Shown here: positions 34,335 to 46,544 of the stretch, in pieces
Layout of the letters: the number at the start of each line of letters is the position of its first letter
Numbering within the stretch: position 1 is the first letter of the stretch
DNA from: Irpex lacteus
Lineage: Eukaryota; Basidiomycota; Agaricomycetes; Polyporales; Irpicaceae
Direction of reading: 5' to 3'
Length of the DNA: 64,000 nucleotides
Assembly: GCA_001986395.2 (NCBI GenBank)
Contig: MQVO02000011.1
Location: 1,054,001 to 1,118,000, forward strand
Program-made: the position numbers and the translations under genes
Notes under the pieces: generated by a model
The model's database searches: none
Told to the model about the DNA's origin: nothing
The model's input: the letters and a program-made list of their open reading frames with translations, nothing else

Positions 34335-35778
34335 CAAGCTGATCATGATCGAGATTACAGTACGTGAGCGCTTTGCGTTGTTGAGCCTCTACTACTTCAA
34401 CTCGTTTACACTGTCACCAGGCTCGATGACCAGCGTACCACCACGCATACCTCAAGCTTGATCAGCGAACCCATAATTATTATAATGTGGGTCAAAATGA
34501 TTGATTCGCACTACAGAATACTTGGGTATGCTTTACTGAGGCCGGCGCGAACTCGAAGTACTTGCGGTGCGTTCTTTTGGCCACTTCTTATACTCTAGTT
34601 CTCACACTTTCTCTAATAGTCTCGTTATAACATATGAATGAGATATGCGCTCAGTGTAATGCTTTAATTCCGAGCTTAATCTCGACAGCTGGGAGTACAA
34701 CCCCGTCTTGTCACTGACAGCTGCGGTGCAATCCTCTGATGCTCGAAGAAAGAACAATCGTAATTCCTATGAACTTCCCCTGCAAAAAACTGTACACATA
34801 TGTAGTGCGCAAGAGGTTCAAATGCGCGTCCCGGTCGGTAAAAGCTTTATAACGATCATTCGTCCCGAAGATCAATGTCAGTGCGCGGAACGCCTGGCAT
34901 GGCTCTTACGACGCCGAAGAACAACAGCTGACCCTGCTCTGGATAGCGCGGTCACAATGTCAAAAATTAGTACGCAGTTGCGATGTTGATACACGGTGCC
35001 TATGCTGACAATTTTGCGGGCTTCACTCATCCAGCATTAAGCCTTTCAGTCTACGATTCACGGCGGCGATGCTGGTAGAAGTACGGATGCCCTCCCTTTC
35101 AACACTGTGTCAGGCAACATCGGTATAAATTCACGGATGTTGTATCGTGGATCCTGGTATGTTGTAGCGCCTTCTTGGAACAAGTCCAGTCCACTGTAAC
35201 GCGGTCCACGTCTCTTCCGCTCCTTTGAAGCTGAGGGTACAGATCACCGGATGTCATTAATATTAATTGGACGGTTGGATGCTGCACCTCGCGTAGCCGA
35301 TATCCGTTCAGGGGGAATATATGCAACTGGTGCGTGAACGAATCAGTTCTTTCTGTTAGCTTACTGATGGCATCGGACCTACAGGAACATCCGTGCGTAA
35401 GGAATATATTACTTACCTTACCACGGCCTACACCCTTCACTGAGAGCCTCTAGCATACTCAAAACCTCATACGACTCCCTGTCCCATACCATGCCAGTGT
35501 ACACGCACCGCAATCCGATTCCATGAAACACGGCATGGACCACCTTGAGACCCGACGCGGTTAGGGCACTTTAGTCCAACAACTTGAATTGGTGCCACAA
35601 ACCGCGAAAGCTGCAAGCGAGGGTTTGCCATCTCAATCGCTCTAGTATAGAACATACTGCCAGTGTAGTAAAGGCCTGTAATGACATGTTCAATGCATGT
35701 TTGACTACTGGACGGGTGCTGTAGTATGCTAATGAGATGTTCGTTTCAAGTTTCGAGTACGTACAAAAATATCATCGA
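34335..35778. other. Gene-free region, 1.4 kb
   Basis: I find only short frames without splice support. A 93-codon plus frame at 34708-34989 lacks any family resemblance and is left out. The right end must contain the 3' UTR of the inverted ankyrin gene. Confidence 0.4.
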
Positions 35779-37803
35779 TCACGTCGTTATAGAGAAAGTA
35801 CCAGGCATGTGTAGAGGCTCCTCCTCAAAACTTGGGAGCCTCGAGGGATTCAGGTGCGATACAATGGCGCAACGAAATTCGTTGATCTGCGTGGCAGTCA
35901 AGTCAGAGGCCTGCTCCTCTATAACACCAACCTCGAACAGATCAAATACACTCTGGCCGTCCAACGTGGGAGCGTCCCAGTCAATTACATCTCCGGCCCA
36001 TCTGAGTAGTTCAAAGAAACCGTCGTAGTAGCAACGGGAGCATGTCCAATGCAGCGCGGTTTGCCCCGAGCTGTCCTTCATGTTCACATCCGCGCCATTC
36101 GCCACGAGTAACTTGATGAGGTATGCCCTCCCCACGTGAACAGCATAAGCCAGAGTGGGCTCCGCTGAAGCATCTGCACCTCCTGCTAGGAGTAACTCTA
36201 CGCCTGAACTTGCCTTCGAAGGCGAGAATCTGATAGCATACTCTAACGGGGTATATCGGATGGCGTTGAACACCGAAGACCTGGCCACAGTGTGTTCAGT
36301 GGTTTGAAGTAGATTCAGTAAACGAGACACGTCTGCTTCGGCATGACCATAATACCGAGAGAGAAGATCGTCAAGTGCATCCATCGCATCCATGCTAAAG
36401 AGTGAACGAAAAATCTTGACCGCAGCTGAGTTGGTCTGAATGGCGGTTGCGAGGGACCGGTTTTGGTCTGGTTCACCGAGGATGTGTTGGAAGAGACCAA
36501 TTGCAAGTAGGTCGTGAGCCGAAGAAGACGTTTCTGTGCTATAAGTACTTTGATATGAGGTTCTGAGATGTAAAAAAGCAAAGTTCAACGAACCCTGCGA
36601 AGAGGAGTGTGTCAGCTCCTGCCTCCACCAGAAAGCGAATGATATCGAGTCTTATTTCTGAGTGGTCATATTGCCATTCTCTGCACGCATGCTAATGCAT
36701 TCCATACAGTGCTTGTTAGTAACCGTTGAAACGGAAAGTGAGCCTGAAATTACTTACCCACAAGACAGAATGGCCTCTGATGTCAACATCCCAAATAGAG
36801 GCTTTTTGCAACGCAAACAACCCTCGTAATCCGTGGATATCGGCACTCCAGATTACTTGTATGATGGGCGACGAGTATGCAACCGTACGAGGTGCGTTGA
36901 TCGAAAAATGTATCCGGTTGGTTGATGAAGATCGAAGCTGGCCATGAAGAAACCAAGGAGGGAGAAACCAGGAGACTGTCGCTGGCTTGAGGAAGTCACC
37001 GCGGCATGTTGGAACGTTGCAGCGCATCAAGGGCCTGTAGGTTACCAGATCAAGCAATTGTTTTGAGACGTATACCTGTCCGATGTATGGGGCCAGTCGC
37101 CTAGGAATGACAGCGGAGACCGCCTTAGCGTGACAGCGGCACGAGCAGTCCGGCGGGCATCGTAATGGGCCACAATGGCGTGGGGGATCGATAGGAGTTG
37201 AAGAAGCTGGTGGTTCGGTAAGTGGAGTAGTAGTCTGGAGGTCGTTCCTGATTTCACAATCACTGGCAGAGGCGTTCAGCTTTACGACAATAAATTCCAA
37301 AGAGTGTCTGAAGGAGTGATAAGGCACATTAGTATCAGTGTCCCGAGTCTAATGGCAATAAGTACTAACGAGTGCATGTAATTTACCATCACCGTTAACG
37401 TATCTCTCAACTCCCTCAGCTTCTTTGAAGCATCGTCAAAATCATTCTTCTTCATCAACCATCTCTTCAAGGACACCTTCGGTGTGACTGACGCCAATGC
37501 ACCCGTACTTGTAGATGCGGACTGTGTTGTGACCTTACGAATGATAGTGTTCACTTCCTCCAAGCACTCTCGCGCTGACGCGCACAAGCACTGAAGATGA
37601 GGAGTCGCCTCCGGTGCGTATGGGGTGGTATGTGATTTGGTTGTGTCGAGGGTAGTCAGGAGCAGCTGTATGCTGACGCATAACTGTTGTAAAGATCGTA
37701 CTTGCTCGGGTGCACCCTTGACGTCCTTGCGCACATCGTTGATCTTCTTCAGGACCGTGAAGCCGAACGAGACGATACTAATGATGGCGCTCGCTGGATC
37801 CAT
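35779..37803 (-). CDS. Ankyrin protein ANK-A (N-terminal helical domain, Cys-rich motif, ankyrin repeats), inverted copy
   Basis: Exons 37370-37803, 36758-37307, 36594-36691 and 35779-36538 give 613 residues. The N-terminus MDPASAIISIVSFGFTVLKK is a hydrophobic helix followed by helices with KGAPEQVRSLQQL and DFDDASKKLRELRDTL, the layout of the N-terminal domain found on fungal STAND and ankyrin proteins. Exon 2 has PLRCPPDCSCRCH, then SAVIPRRLAPYIGQVYVSKQ and CNVPTCRG, a probable metal site, and ends RTVAYSSPIIQ with ASIWDVDIRGHSVLW. Exon 3 is exactly 98 nt (LDIIRFLVEAGADTLLF). Exon 4 carries ankyrin repeats: TPLEYAIRF, LLVANGADVNMKDSSGQTAL and HW. There is no nucleotide-binding domain. It is the only minus-strand member and lacks the tandem spacer modules. 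Function unknown; non-self recognition or signalling is inference. Confidence 0.86.
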
Positions 37804-40800
37804 AGTACCGGTCTAGCGAATGAATGTGAGACGTGAGCAGAGATGGGGTGGCGAGGGGAGCAAAGAGAGCACGTTCACCGTTGAGTGTCTATATAGACAA
37901 AAGTGTCAGCCTCAAATGCGGTACAATGTAGACGTACTATTAATTGGTTGTTAGAGACTAACATGGAGATCGTGTTGCTGGAAATGAAAAAGTCAGCAGA
38001 TAAACTCTGCGTTTGAAATAATACCGTAGACTCGTGACGAGTGGATCCTCCCACAAGCCTCCTCGTAGGGCGATACTTCTGTCAGAGCGAGCATGCAGGG
38101 TCTTCATGATGTATACACATCGCAGCAGCTTACGGAAAGTCGAGCAGCTGAGCCATACGATATCACTCCGCACTACTGGTTAACCGGCAGAGGACATATC
38201 AGTATGGGCTAGGAAACCGCAACGTGCGATAGAAAAAAGACTCACCTACAGCGTGAGCCGTCTGGGATACACGGATAGATAGTATCTCTGTAGCACAGTT
38301 ATGCTTGTCAGCTATCTGAGGCACGCATTACTATTTCCTACCATCTTGTCCCGAATTCGTCCCCCTCGTTTACGCTAGACGTCTTGGCATATTAGTGCGC
38401 TTGGTTAGTTCTCCTAGTGCGGTGCCACCGTCTGTCATGGAAATGTCGCTCTCAATGCGACGCGTGACAAAAGCGAACGGAGTCGAGGCTCTGGAACCTG
38501 GAACCTGGATGCCAAGGCCACCCACGTTTAACTGGTCAAGATAATCTATACCGTCGAGGACCCTATCTCCAGAATGGTGTTATCTACATATCCGTCCGTA
38601 CTGTGCACTAACATTAGCTCCTTACGAGTATGTGCCTGATTAGATGCGTACCTGGTACAGAACTTTACGACCATACGCAGATAATAAGCTCCTTGACTCT
38701 TCTCAAGGTTTCTTCAAAGCCCCTCTACTTCACAATCAAAACTTTCAACAGAACGTTCAGTATACAGGACGTTGAAAGTGTCAGCCTGAGGTGGCGCCAT
38801 GACTTTCTGCTACTCACTTTCAGGCAACAGTTTCCCCGCGCAGCACAGGCGCTCGAGGCATGCGATGGTTTCTGCGAGGGTATAAGACGGGGTCAGGCTG
38901 TTACGGGCCTCGTCTGGGCCAGAGTAATCAGCGCAAACACAGGCATACTGCGAACATGATATTTTCTTGGGCGCTCTGCAGTCCTTGTACTATCCCCGAT
39001 TTTTCATCCGCATCACGACCCACCCACGATCAAGGATACACGCACCCACCTGAACCCATCTTAGTTCGCTTGCACAGGCGTTAGAGGTTATTTTGTTGCT
39101 CTAATGAGCCCCGCAATGGGCGCCATCTTGGTTTGACGGGTTCTCTTGAACGCATGCCGAGTGCACGCCTTTCTGGAATATCGAACGATGTTCTGCTTGC
39201 GCCATACCTCTGTCAAAGGGGGTGTTAATAGCCGCATGTTGACAGCGTGCGGAGAGCGTCATATGTAAACGTAGGAACACCATCTTGTTCGAACCTAATA
39301 TTTGGCATGTGCATAGAACTTGAAGCAGCCGGACTAGGATGGTATGAGAGTGAGGACCTAGAGATGCCATCAGTTAACTGGGGGCTTACCTCTGAAGGAC
39401 GTCAAATGAAGCCGTCGTGCGCCGTATTTATATCAAAGTAAACATTATGAGCCACGCCTCCTCGTTGTGCATATATCGCGATGGAGGGCCATAAACCGTT
39501 CCAACTCACATTCAAGGAACGATACAATCAGCTTCGTGGTCTATAACAGCAGTCGAATACAACTTTCAAATAACTAAGATCAATAGAAAGATGACTCACC
39601 GACGACGTGAGCTGACTGGAATACGACGGCGACTGGCATAGCCTCGAGATGGCTTCCTGTCACAGCTTCAGTTATATGTGCCGTCTGCTCGTGTATGTGC
39701 TTTCCTTTTACTCGCTTGTGTCCAAGTACCGTCTAGTTCCTTGGGGTAGCGATGCACGTGGTGTACCTATCCACGGCAGCTCCCGTCTGCCGCGTCTCTC
39801 GTTGCTTCCTGCTATCCCAAAAGCAAATCCAGGATGATAAAGCGAATATATTCGTACCAACGTGACTTCGGTCACGAATAAGTAGAGTAATCAGCCTTAC
39901 AACTAGTCAGAGCGGACCGCATATTGCTGTGAGGAACGCCTGCACATCAGAGCCTACAGGGATCTAAGCCCACGCCCTGGGTGTGGGATAACTTCGAAGC
40001 TGATGGTAGACGAGCAAATACGAGGGTTAGCACCTATCAGTATAAAGGGAACACAACGCACTTAGTTTTACATCCTCGTACAAACAAAGCCTGCCCTCTC
40101 GTTCCGCCAAAGCCCTGTCCAATTGCCCATTGGTGGACATGTTCAACGGTTTGCTGTGAGCAAAAGACGTACGCAATTGTTTATGGCCCGGGTGCAACAT
40201 GGTTTTTGAAGGGAGCGGATCTGAGAGATAGCCATGAATGGAATTCGGATTGGTGGGGTGCGTATAATTCATCGCATTTAAGTAAGTGCTGGTGGTGATA
40301 CGAACCTGAGGTAATATGGAGGTGCACGGAGCTGTTAGTGACACAGCAGGATCGCCCCACTCAAACATATGACCGGATACTTGACTCACTTCAACAAAAG
40401 GCCTCTGCTATCCCAAATATATCAAACAAATATGTACCTCCTCTAGTCATGGTGTCTCGCCCGCACTGGTGTTTGCGCTCCTGAGTGATAACGTACGGGC
40501 ATGCGACCTCCGGGGACTCAAGCTTCAAGTCTCAGAGAACGGGGCTCGAGGTCAGCCTGCAAGAGGGTAAACGTCTCATGTACGCAAGGAATAACCTGTA
40601 GAACAGACAACGATAAGAACACATGCCAACACGATTCGATTGAATGAAGTTAGATACTTCAGCACTGTCTCTGCCATCGAGTAACTGACGCAAGCCCAGT
40701 AGTGATTTACTTCAGCGATGTATGTCTAGATCATATAACTCCAGGATTAATGCAGGTGTCGAGAGCAAGACGTTTCTTAGATCGACGAGTAGATTGCAGA

Positions 40801-41883
40801 AATCCAAAGCTTAAGGTTGTGGGAGAGCTAGAGAAGTGCGCGAGTAGGGGCGCTTGCTAGTAGGTCAGATCTTCAGATCTTCAGAGGCGCAGGCGCAGGC
40901 GCCTCTCAGCTCAATCTCTTCGTCGATCCATACTGCTCTCAACGGCCTCTCGCTGAAGTAGATAGAACTAGTATGGTTACTAGCTGCTAGGTTTTCTGTC
41001 CAGAACTCGGCACACACCGCTGTCTACGGTCCTGATCAAACTTATACACGGGCCACAACCTCCAGCAGGTCCCGCTGCGTACCCTGGTTTATGCACCTCG
41101 CCTGGGATCTTGCTTTGACCAGGCACATGAAGTATATAAGGTAAGTATGCTTGCTCCAGATTATCGACAATGGAGATCTATTTCAGGTCAGGGAGGTAGT
41201 GGAAGTTCAACACGAAGGCTCGCACGTGTTTCGTAATACGGGCCACCAGTCGCATATTCCGGTGTTACTCTGTACTATGAATGCTACTTACGAACGTCTG
41301 CTATGGTGTGCTACATTCAGGTTTCGCTATTGTCGCACAATACCTTCTTCACGAACATGCCGCCGGTATTCTTGCACCGTTGCCCTTTGAAATAGAGTTT
41401 ACAGATCACTTTGGATAGCGCTATGGAAAAACTGTACCCGCATTGCGAACTTATGCTGATTTTGTCTATGTGTAGGTCCCACGAGAGGCGTTACATCATA
41501 TGCAGATCTCAGACATACATCTCCTACGAACTCAGTGATCATCTTTAAAGGCTAAGGTGCGCCAGATGAAATCTGCATTACCTAGAAACTAGATGACCCC
41601 TTGACACTCTGAGCACAGGAAGGCCTGATGCATCGATAAGCCATACAGCGGTGCCTCCTCACTGCCTTCGAAGCTTCCTGACAGCCTGCGAATGTCTGAA
41701 CACGCAGCGCCTGTTCATACAGATGAACGCCTTGGATTACAGCATTCATTTCCATGTACCACGTGTTGGCCTCATTGCCTCAGTCTGGGTCTCATAAAGG
41801 TACGCCTCGTCCGCATTCCCAACTCTCTCCCTCGCATCCATCGTCGCATCCTCCAACCCTCACATCATCTACTATAGCGCACA
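37804..41883. other. Gene-poor region between ANK-A and ANK-B, 4 kb
   Basis: No gene with splice support is visible. Two similar stretches (about 38230-38290 and 39590-39650), each with an actcacc-type minus-strand donor and gtgagc downstream, resemble each other and weakly resemble the module in the ankyrin spacers. At 40868-40905 there are short tandem units (agatcttc twice, gcgcag twice). A 105-codon plus frame at 39981-40298 has no recognisable domain. The stretch looks like decayed accessory DNA. Confidence 0.4.
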
Positions 41884-44026
41884 ATGGACGGCGTCAGTAC
41901 CGCCTTCGGTGCTGCCAAGTCTGCATACGACGCTTACAAGACAGTGAAGACGACACGAAAGGAGTTTAAGCAGGCTCCGGAGAAGATCCAGCTCCTCGAG
42001 GACGATCGCGACCTCGTAAGACAGCTGTTCAATGAGTTGTCCATCGCGAAAGACGTCGACGCTTCGGGCTCTCACCCCACCTCTGAACCCTTGGAGCACC
42101 TGCAGCAAAGTCTTGAGCGACGCTCCGATGACTTGGATCAGGTTATATCCAAAGTCATGAAGCAGAGTGCCACGAGCGGGGACAAGACTGGACGATCGGT
42201 TCGTCTTTTCAAGTTCCTACTCAACAAGGACGACATCAAGGATGCATCAAGTGAACTTAAGGACCTGCGGGAGATGTTAGCGCTACGCTTCTACATGTGA
42301 GTAACTCTGATTCCGCGATGTCAAAGACTGGTAATCATAATACGGAACATATCCAGGAATCACACGGCGCGTGTCGAAACAAGCTTCGAAGACTTGCAGA
42401 CCAGGTTCGAGGATGTCATGCACAAGCTCGAATTGATCTACAACACCGTATCGTAAGTACTGGGCAGTCTATGTACGGGCACCAGCCTCTCACTACCAAG
42501 TATTAGCCTTCCACAGGTCACGGCTGCTGCAGACGAGGCGCAAGCTCCCAGTATTCCGCCAACTACCACCGATGAGCATTCCATATCCTCGGATTATACC
42601 ACCCATACATATTCTAGACCATGTAATCCCCTGCATTGTCTCGCGAACTGCCACTGTCGCTGCCACAGCCTATCGATGCAGTTACTCATTCCCGCGAAGC
42701 TGGCATCCTACATTGGCCAGATTTACGTATCGAAGCGACTCCTTCGCGCACCGTGGTCGACGTGGAGTGTCTGCAACGTACAGACGTGCCGTGGTGACGT
42801 GAGGCGTGCGATGACCATCAACTGGATCCTTCCCCCAAGCTTCCTTTCGGGATGCTTACAGTCCTCAAGGGATCGGCGGATCCACTTCTCGATTGGTGCG
42901 GTGAGGACGATCCAACGGGATGCACCAATACTCCATGCTATATATGATGCAGATGTCCAGCGTGTCCACACCTTGTTCGCACTTGGTCAGGCTTCGATTT
43001 GGGATCACACTCTTCATGGCAACCCGATCCTTTGGGTAAGCTAAATTATTTTCCAGACCCTAGAATACTACTGACTCAGAAACTTGATTATGCTACTAGG
43101 TTGCATGCAAATTTTGGACTTTGTACCCCAGCAAAGAACGATACAAAATAATTCAATTTCTCGTCTCTGCAGGTGCAGATGCCCTGTTCCTCGCACGGTA
43201 AGCTTGGTGTACATTTCATTGAAATGAAAGAACAATCATGATTGACACTGTCCACGACGACCACGTATATAGTCCAACAGGAGGGTTATCGGCACAGGAC
43301 CATATTGCATTTTCACTCTTCCAGTCCCTGTTAGAGCAGCCCAAGATGGGTCAATCCCTGCTCAGATCTATCAAAAGACACTCAGCTGCCATTGATATCC
43401 TCCGCTCTATATTCAACATGGACGCCATAGACGCAGTCGAAGACATACTGTCTCGATTTTACGGGCACTCAGATGAGGATGTTTCACATTTACTAGCATC
43501 TCTCGATACCACTGAATACACTATGGCCCGGTCTTCTTTGTTCGACGCCATCAGCTATACTCCCTTAGAGTATGCAATCTACTTCTCGCCTTCAAGTGTG
43601 GCATCCCTCCTAGCAGAAGGTGCTGATGCCGCAGCAGAGCCCACGCTGGCTTATGTCGCCCGTGTTGGGAGAGATGACTCGATGGAATTACTCATTAACA
43701 ATGGCGCAGATGTGAACATGAAGGACAGTTTGGGGCGAACAGCCCTGCATTGGGCTTGCGACTGGTGCCACTACGACACCGTCTTCGAACTTGTCCGATG
43801 TGCAGAATCCAAGATTGACTGGGATGCTTGCACGGCCGGGGGCCAGAATGCGTTGGATCTGTTTGATGAGGGTGTGTCGAGGGGATATGCTTCGTACTTA
43901 ACTTCCGAGGAGGTTGAGAAGCTCCGTTCAGCCATTATATCCCATATGCATCCTTCTCAGTTACATGTAGCGAAAGACGAGCCGTTGGACATCCCCGGTG
44001 CATTCCCTCTAGACACCGAGTCCTGA
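41884..44026 (+). CDS. Ankyrin protein ANK-B, divergent N-terminal domain
   Basis: Exons 41884-42296, 42357-42452, 42507-43035, 43100-43197 and 43273-44026 give 629 residues. The N-terminus MDGVSTAFGAAKSAYDAYKT lacks the hydrophobic IIGIVSFG-type helix of the other members. The rest of the domain is a remote match (FKQAPEKIQLLEDDRDLV, LLNKDDIKDASSELKDLREM). One extra 96-nt exon (FEDLQTRFEDVMHKLELIYN) is present. Exon 3 has the shared motif CNPLHCLANCHCRCH, then YIGQIYVSKRLL and CNVQTCRG. Exon 4 is again 98 nt, but its donor is GTAAGC, where the others have GTCTGT or GTTCGT. The last exon has the ankyrin repeats with LLAEGADAAAEPTLAYVARV and NNGADVNMKDSLGRTALHWA. It is the first gene of the direct array. 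Its role is unknown. Confidence 0.86.
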
Positions 44027-44679
44027 TCGCACGTATTTGTATTCCCATCCGGCGATGTTATGTTGCATACATATACACACCATGTAGCTAGCACCCTCGA
44101 TATCATAATGTGTAGAATATACCGCCACTGTAAAACTTTTCCATGTAAGATTATAGCTTCTACTCCTGAGAGCTAGAGCCGAGTTCATGTTCCGTACTCG
44201 CTCTCACAATTGTCTACTGAAAAGCCTGAGTGCGCAGGTGGGTACCAGTACCCTGATGCTACACACACACCAGATGAATCATCGCTGACAAAGGTTGGTC
44301 TCGTCACTCTTTCAAGTTCAACGTCCGTTAATAAATTACTCGCTTTCATAGTCGTACATAGTTTTGGAGTTGGTATATCAGACTTCATCTGGGAGCCTTC
44401 GCACTTTCGAGAACGTTTCTTGTGCGGGATAGTACTAGTATTGGATGATCAAATATATTTTCTCGTCACTAACAAAATGAAGTCAACTATGGAAGGACGC
44501 TCTCTCATGGCACACATCGACTTCCATCCCTGGAAACCTCTTCACAATAGCGGGCGCGCAACGACTTAGATGAGGGGATCCTGCACATAAGATGTGCCAT
44601 CCTACAACGTGCGATCAAGCCCGCATCAAAAGAAGCCTGAGGATGTCGGCGTTCCAATGAAGAGAAACCATCCCTTACT

Positions 44680-46480
44680 TCAATCACGTCGTGCACCCAC
44701 AGCCGGCATAACCATGTCAATGATACCATCCTTGTCTTGAGAAACCGAGGCGGAGTGGCTGAAGCAATCCTGAGTGGTAGAGGTGTGACTGAGCAGTGAG
44801 CACGAGTGGGGAGGCGGAACAAGGGCTGAGGGGAGATTGACACGAGGTACATAAGTCAGTGGACGTGACGGTAAACAAGAGAACAGGCAACTCACCGAAC
44901 AAAGTAGTACTAAACGCATCGTTTGAACGCCATCGTCCCGTTGCGTGGCTATCTTCCAGTGTCCATCTACCGGCGTGAGGTTACACAAGGCGAGACGATA
45001 CTCGTGAATTAGTGGACAGAGTTTTCAAATAAGATTTAGAAATGAGCCCGTGACTGTACTTACCTTGCACACGAGACAGCCAGAGAAAGCGAAAGGGGAG
45101 GGTCCATCGTTGATAGGGCTTTCAATGCACGCTGCTACGGATGGATAGCGTCAGCGGAGCGTATTAAGAGCTGCTGGATGGAGACATATATCGCGCACCA
45201 GTTCAATATCGAAGCGGCTCTGTGACAGGCACGGTAAACAGCTGGCCTTAGTCGTCTGAGTATCTCACATTTCAGGGTCTTGGGTCGTTGTTGAGCACGT
45301 TCGCGTGTAATTTAACAGCATGGAAGCTCAACGTCGTCACGATGGGCACTACACTGGCAACCTCATCCACTGTATTCGGAGTCCGATGGGTATATGGCGA
45401 CGGGGACATGCGGGGTGCGTGTTGCTTGGAGATGTTTGTGGTGAGCGAAAGTTGTCTCGGACGTCGTCCCTGAGTTAGGCGGCAGGATGAGGAGGAACAG
45501 AGAGCTGAAAAACAAGCACGTAAGGAGGAGGGTATATGCATATGAAGAGGACTCACCGACGACCCCTATGGAGAACCAGCAACACAAATCTGTCGTCCTC
45601 GCTCTGTCAGTTAGGAGGGTATAACAGGCATAGCGCGTGAGGAATTAGTGAAATAAAATACGGAAATCCGACAGCATCGAGTGCTGTAGGCCATAGATTG
45701 CACGAATAGGTAGTCGAAGTTGCGCTCTCCGGCGTACAGTGAACTGGAAACGGCAAGGTACGAGGACTGACACCGGATCATGTCTTTGTCAGCGCATGTA
45801 ATGACGTCTCAGAGGAATATTCACTCACTGAGATAGCATGGCAACAACATAATATCAACTTCTACATCAACGCATTGCACGTTACCGATCCGTATGCTCT
45901 GCAAGGCTCGTATATGGCTGCACTATAGCTACTGCCGTAACTTGAACAGAGTGGTTGGCCAACGGCTGGCAGCGGGACTCCAGAGGGAAGAGGGCAGAGC
46001 AGCCTCATCATACGGAGTGATAGAAGTGACTGTCTTATGCCTGAGTATCGAGGGCGTTGAAACGTGCTGGAGGGTGGAAGTGAAAGGTTTCACTGGCATG
46101 AAAGTCGAGAGCCCGAGTCGTGGTTGCGCGTCGCGGTGAAGATGCCGCAATACTTACTGTGCGAAAGAGACCTAGGTTAATGCCACGTAGAGGGGGAGAG
46201 CTTAACTAGATCAACAAATCGTTCTCAAGAGGAGGTGACAGAGAGTATATTGCGTTGTGCAGCCTCAGAATCTGGAAACGAAGGAATCGAATGAGAGAGA
46301 TGCAGAGACCACTGCGTGCAGAACCCAGATATCGACGCACCTGGCACAAGCCTCCTTCGACTGATCACGGAACATCCCAGTACATCGAATCCAGTTTCTC
46401 CTAGGCGTTCACGATGGTGGTAGGTGCCTCCGCAGGCGCACAGATGTCGAGGTCGAACGTTGAGACCTTGAGGGCGTGAA
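44680..46480 (-). pseudogene. Conserved minus-strand module Y, copy 1 (possible multi-exon gene or relic)
   Basis: I do not recognise a family. Pieces keep the same frame in spacers 1 and 2. In minus-strand order they are: a segment LNVRPRH...GGTYHHRERLGETG ending VISRRRLVP before a GTGCGT donor; HKTVTSITPYDEAALPSS; VDVEVDIMLLPCYLS before GTGAGT; VDGHWKIATQRDDGVQTMRL before GTGAGT; and a last exon ending SVSQDKDGIIDMVMPAV and then GARRD-stop at 44680-44682. Conserved donors suggest a spliced ancestor. I could not assemble one uninterrupted protein, and other copies have stops, so it is probably decaying. It could also be a long non-coding transcript. Confidence 0.35.
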
Positions 46481-46544
46481 GAGATCATGCGTGGGGAACA
46501 AGGATGCACGACCTGAGAATCAGGCGCCCCTGCGCACTCTCTTC

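Noticed and set aside
34708..34989. 93-codon plus-strand open frame
   Set aside because: There is no domain, no paralogue in the window and no splice partners, and the composition resembles the surrounding non-coding DNA.
39981..40298. 105-codon plus-strand frame with several Trp and Cys
   Set aside because: No family resemblance, no conservation with the spacer modules, and no supported upstream or downstream exons.
40868..40905. Short tandem units, considered as the start of a repeat array
   Set aside because: Only two to three copies of 6-8 nt; this is ordinary low-complexity sequence.
41884..42296. ANK-B N-terminus as an unrelated domain swap
   Set aside because: After the first 25 residues it still aligns remotely with the other copies (APE(K/Q)(I/V), K.D(I/F).(D/E).S..L(K/R)(D/E)LR), so it is divergent and not a swap.
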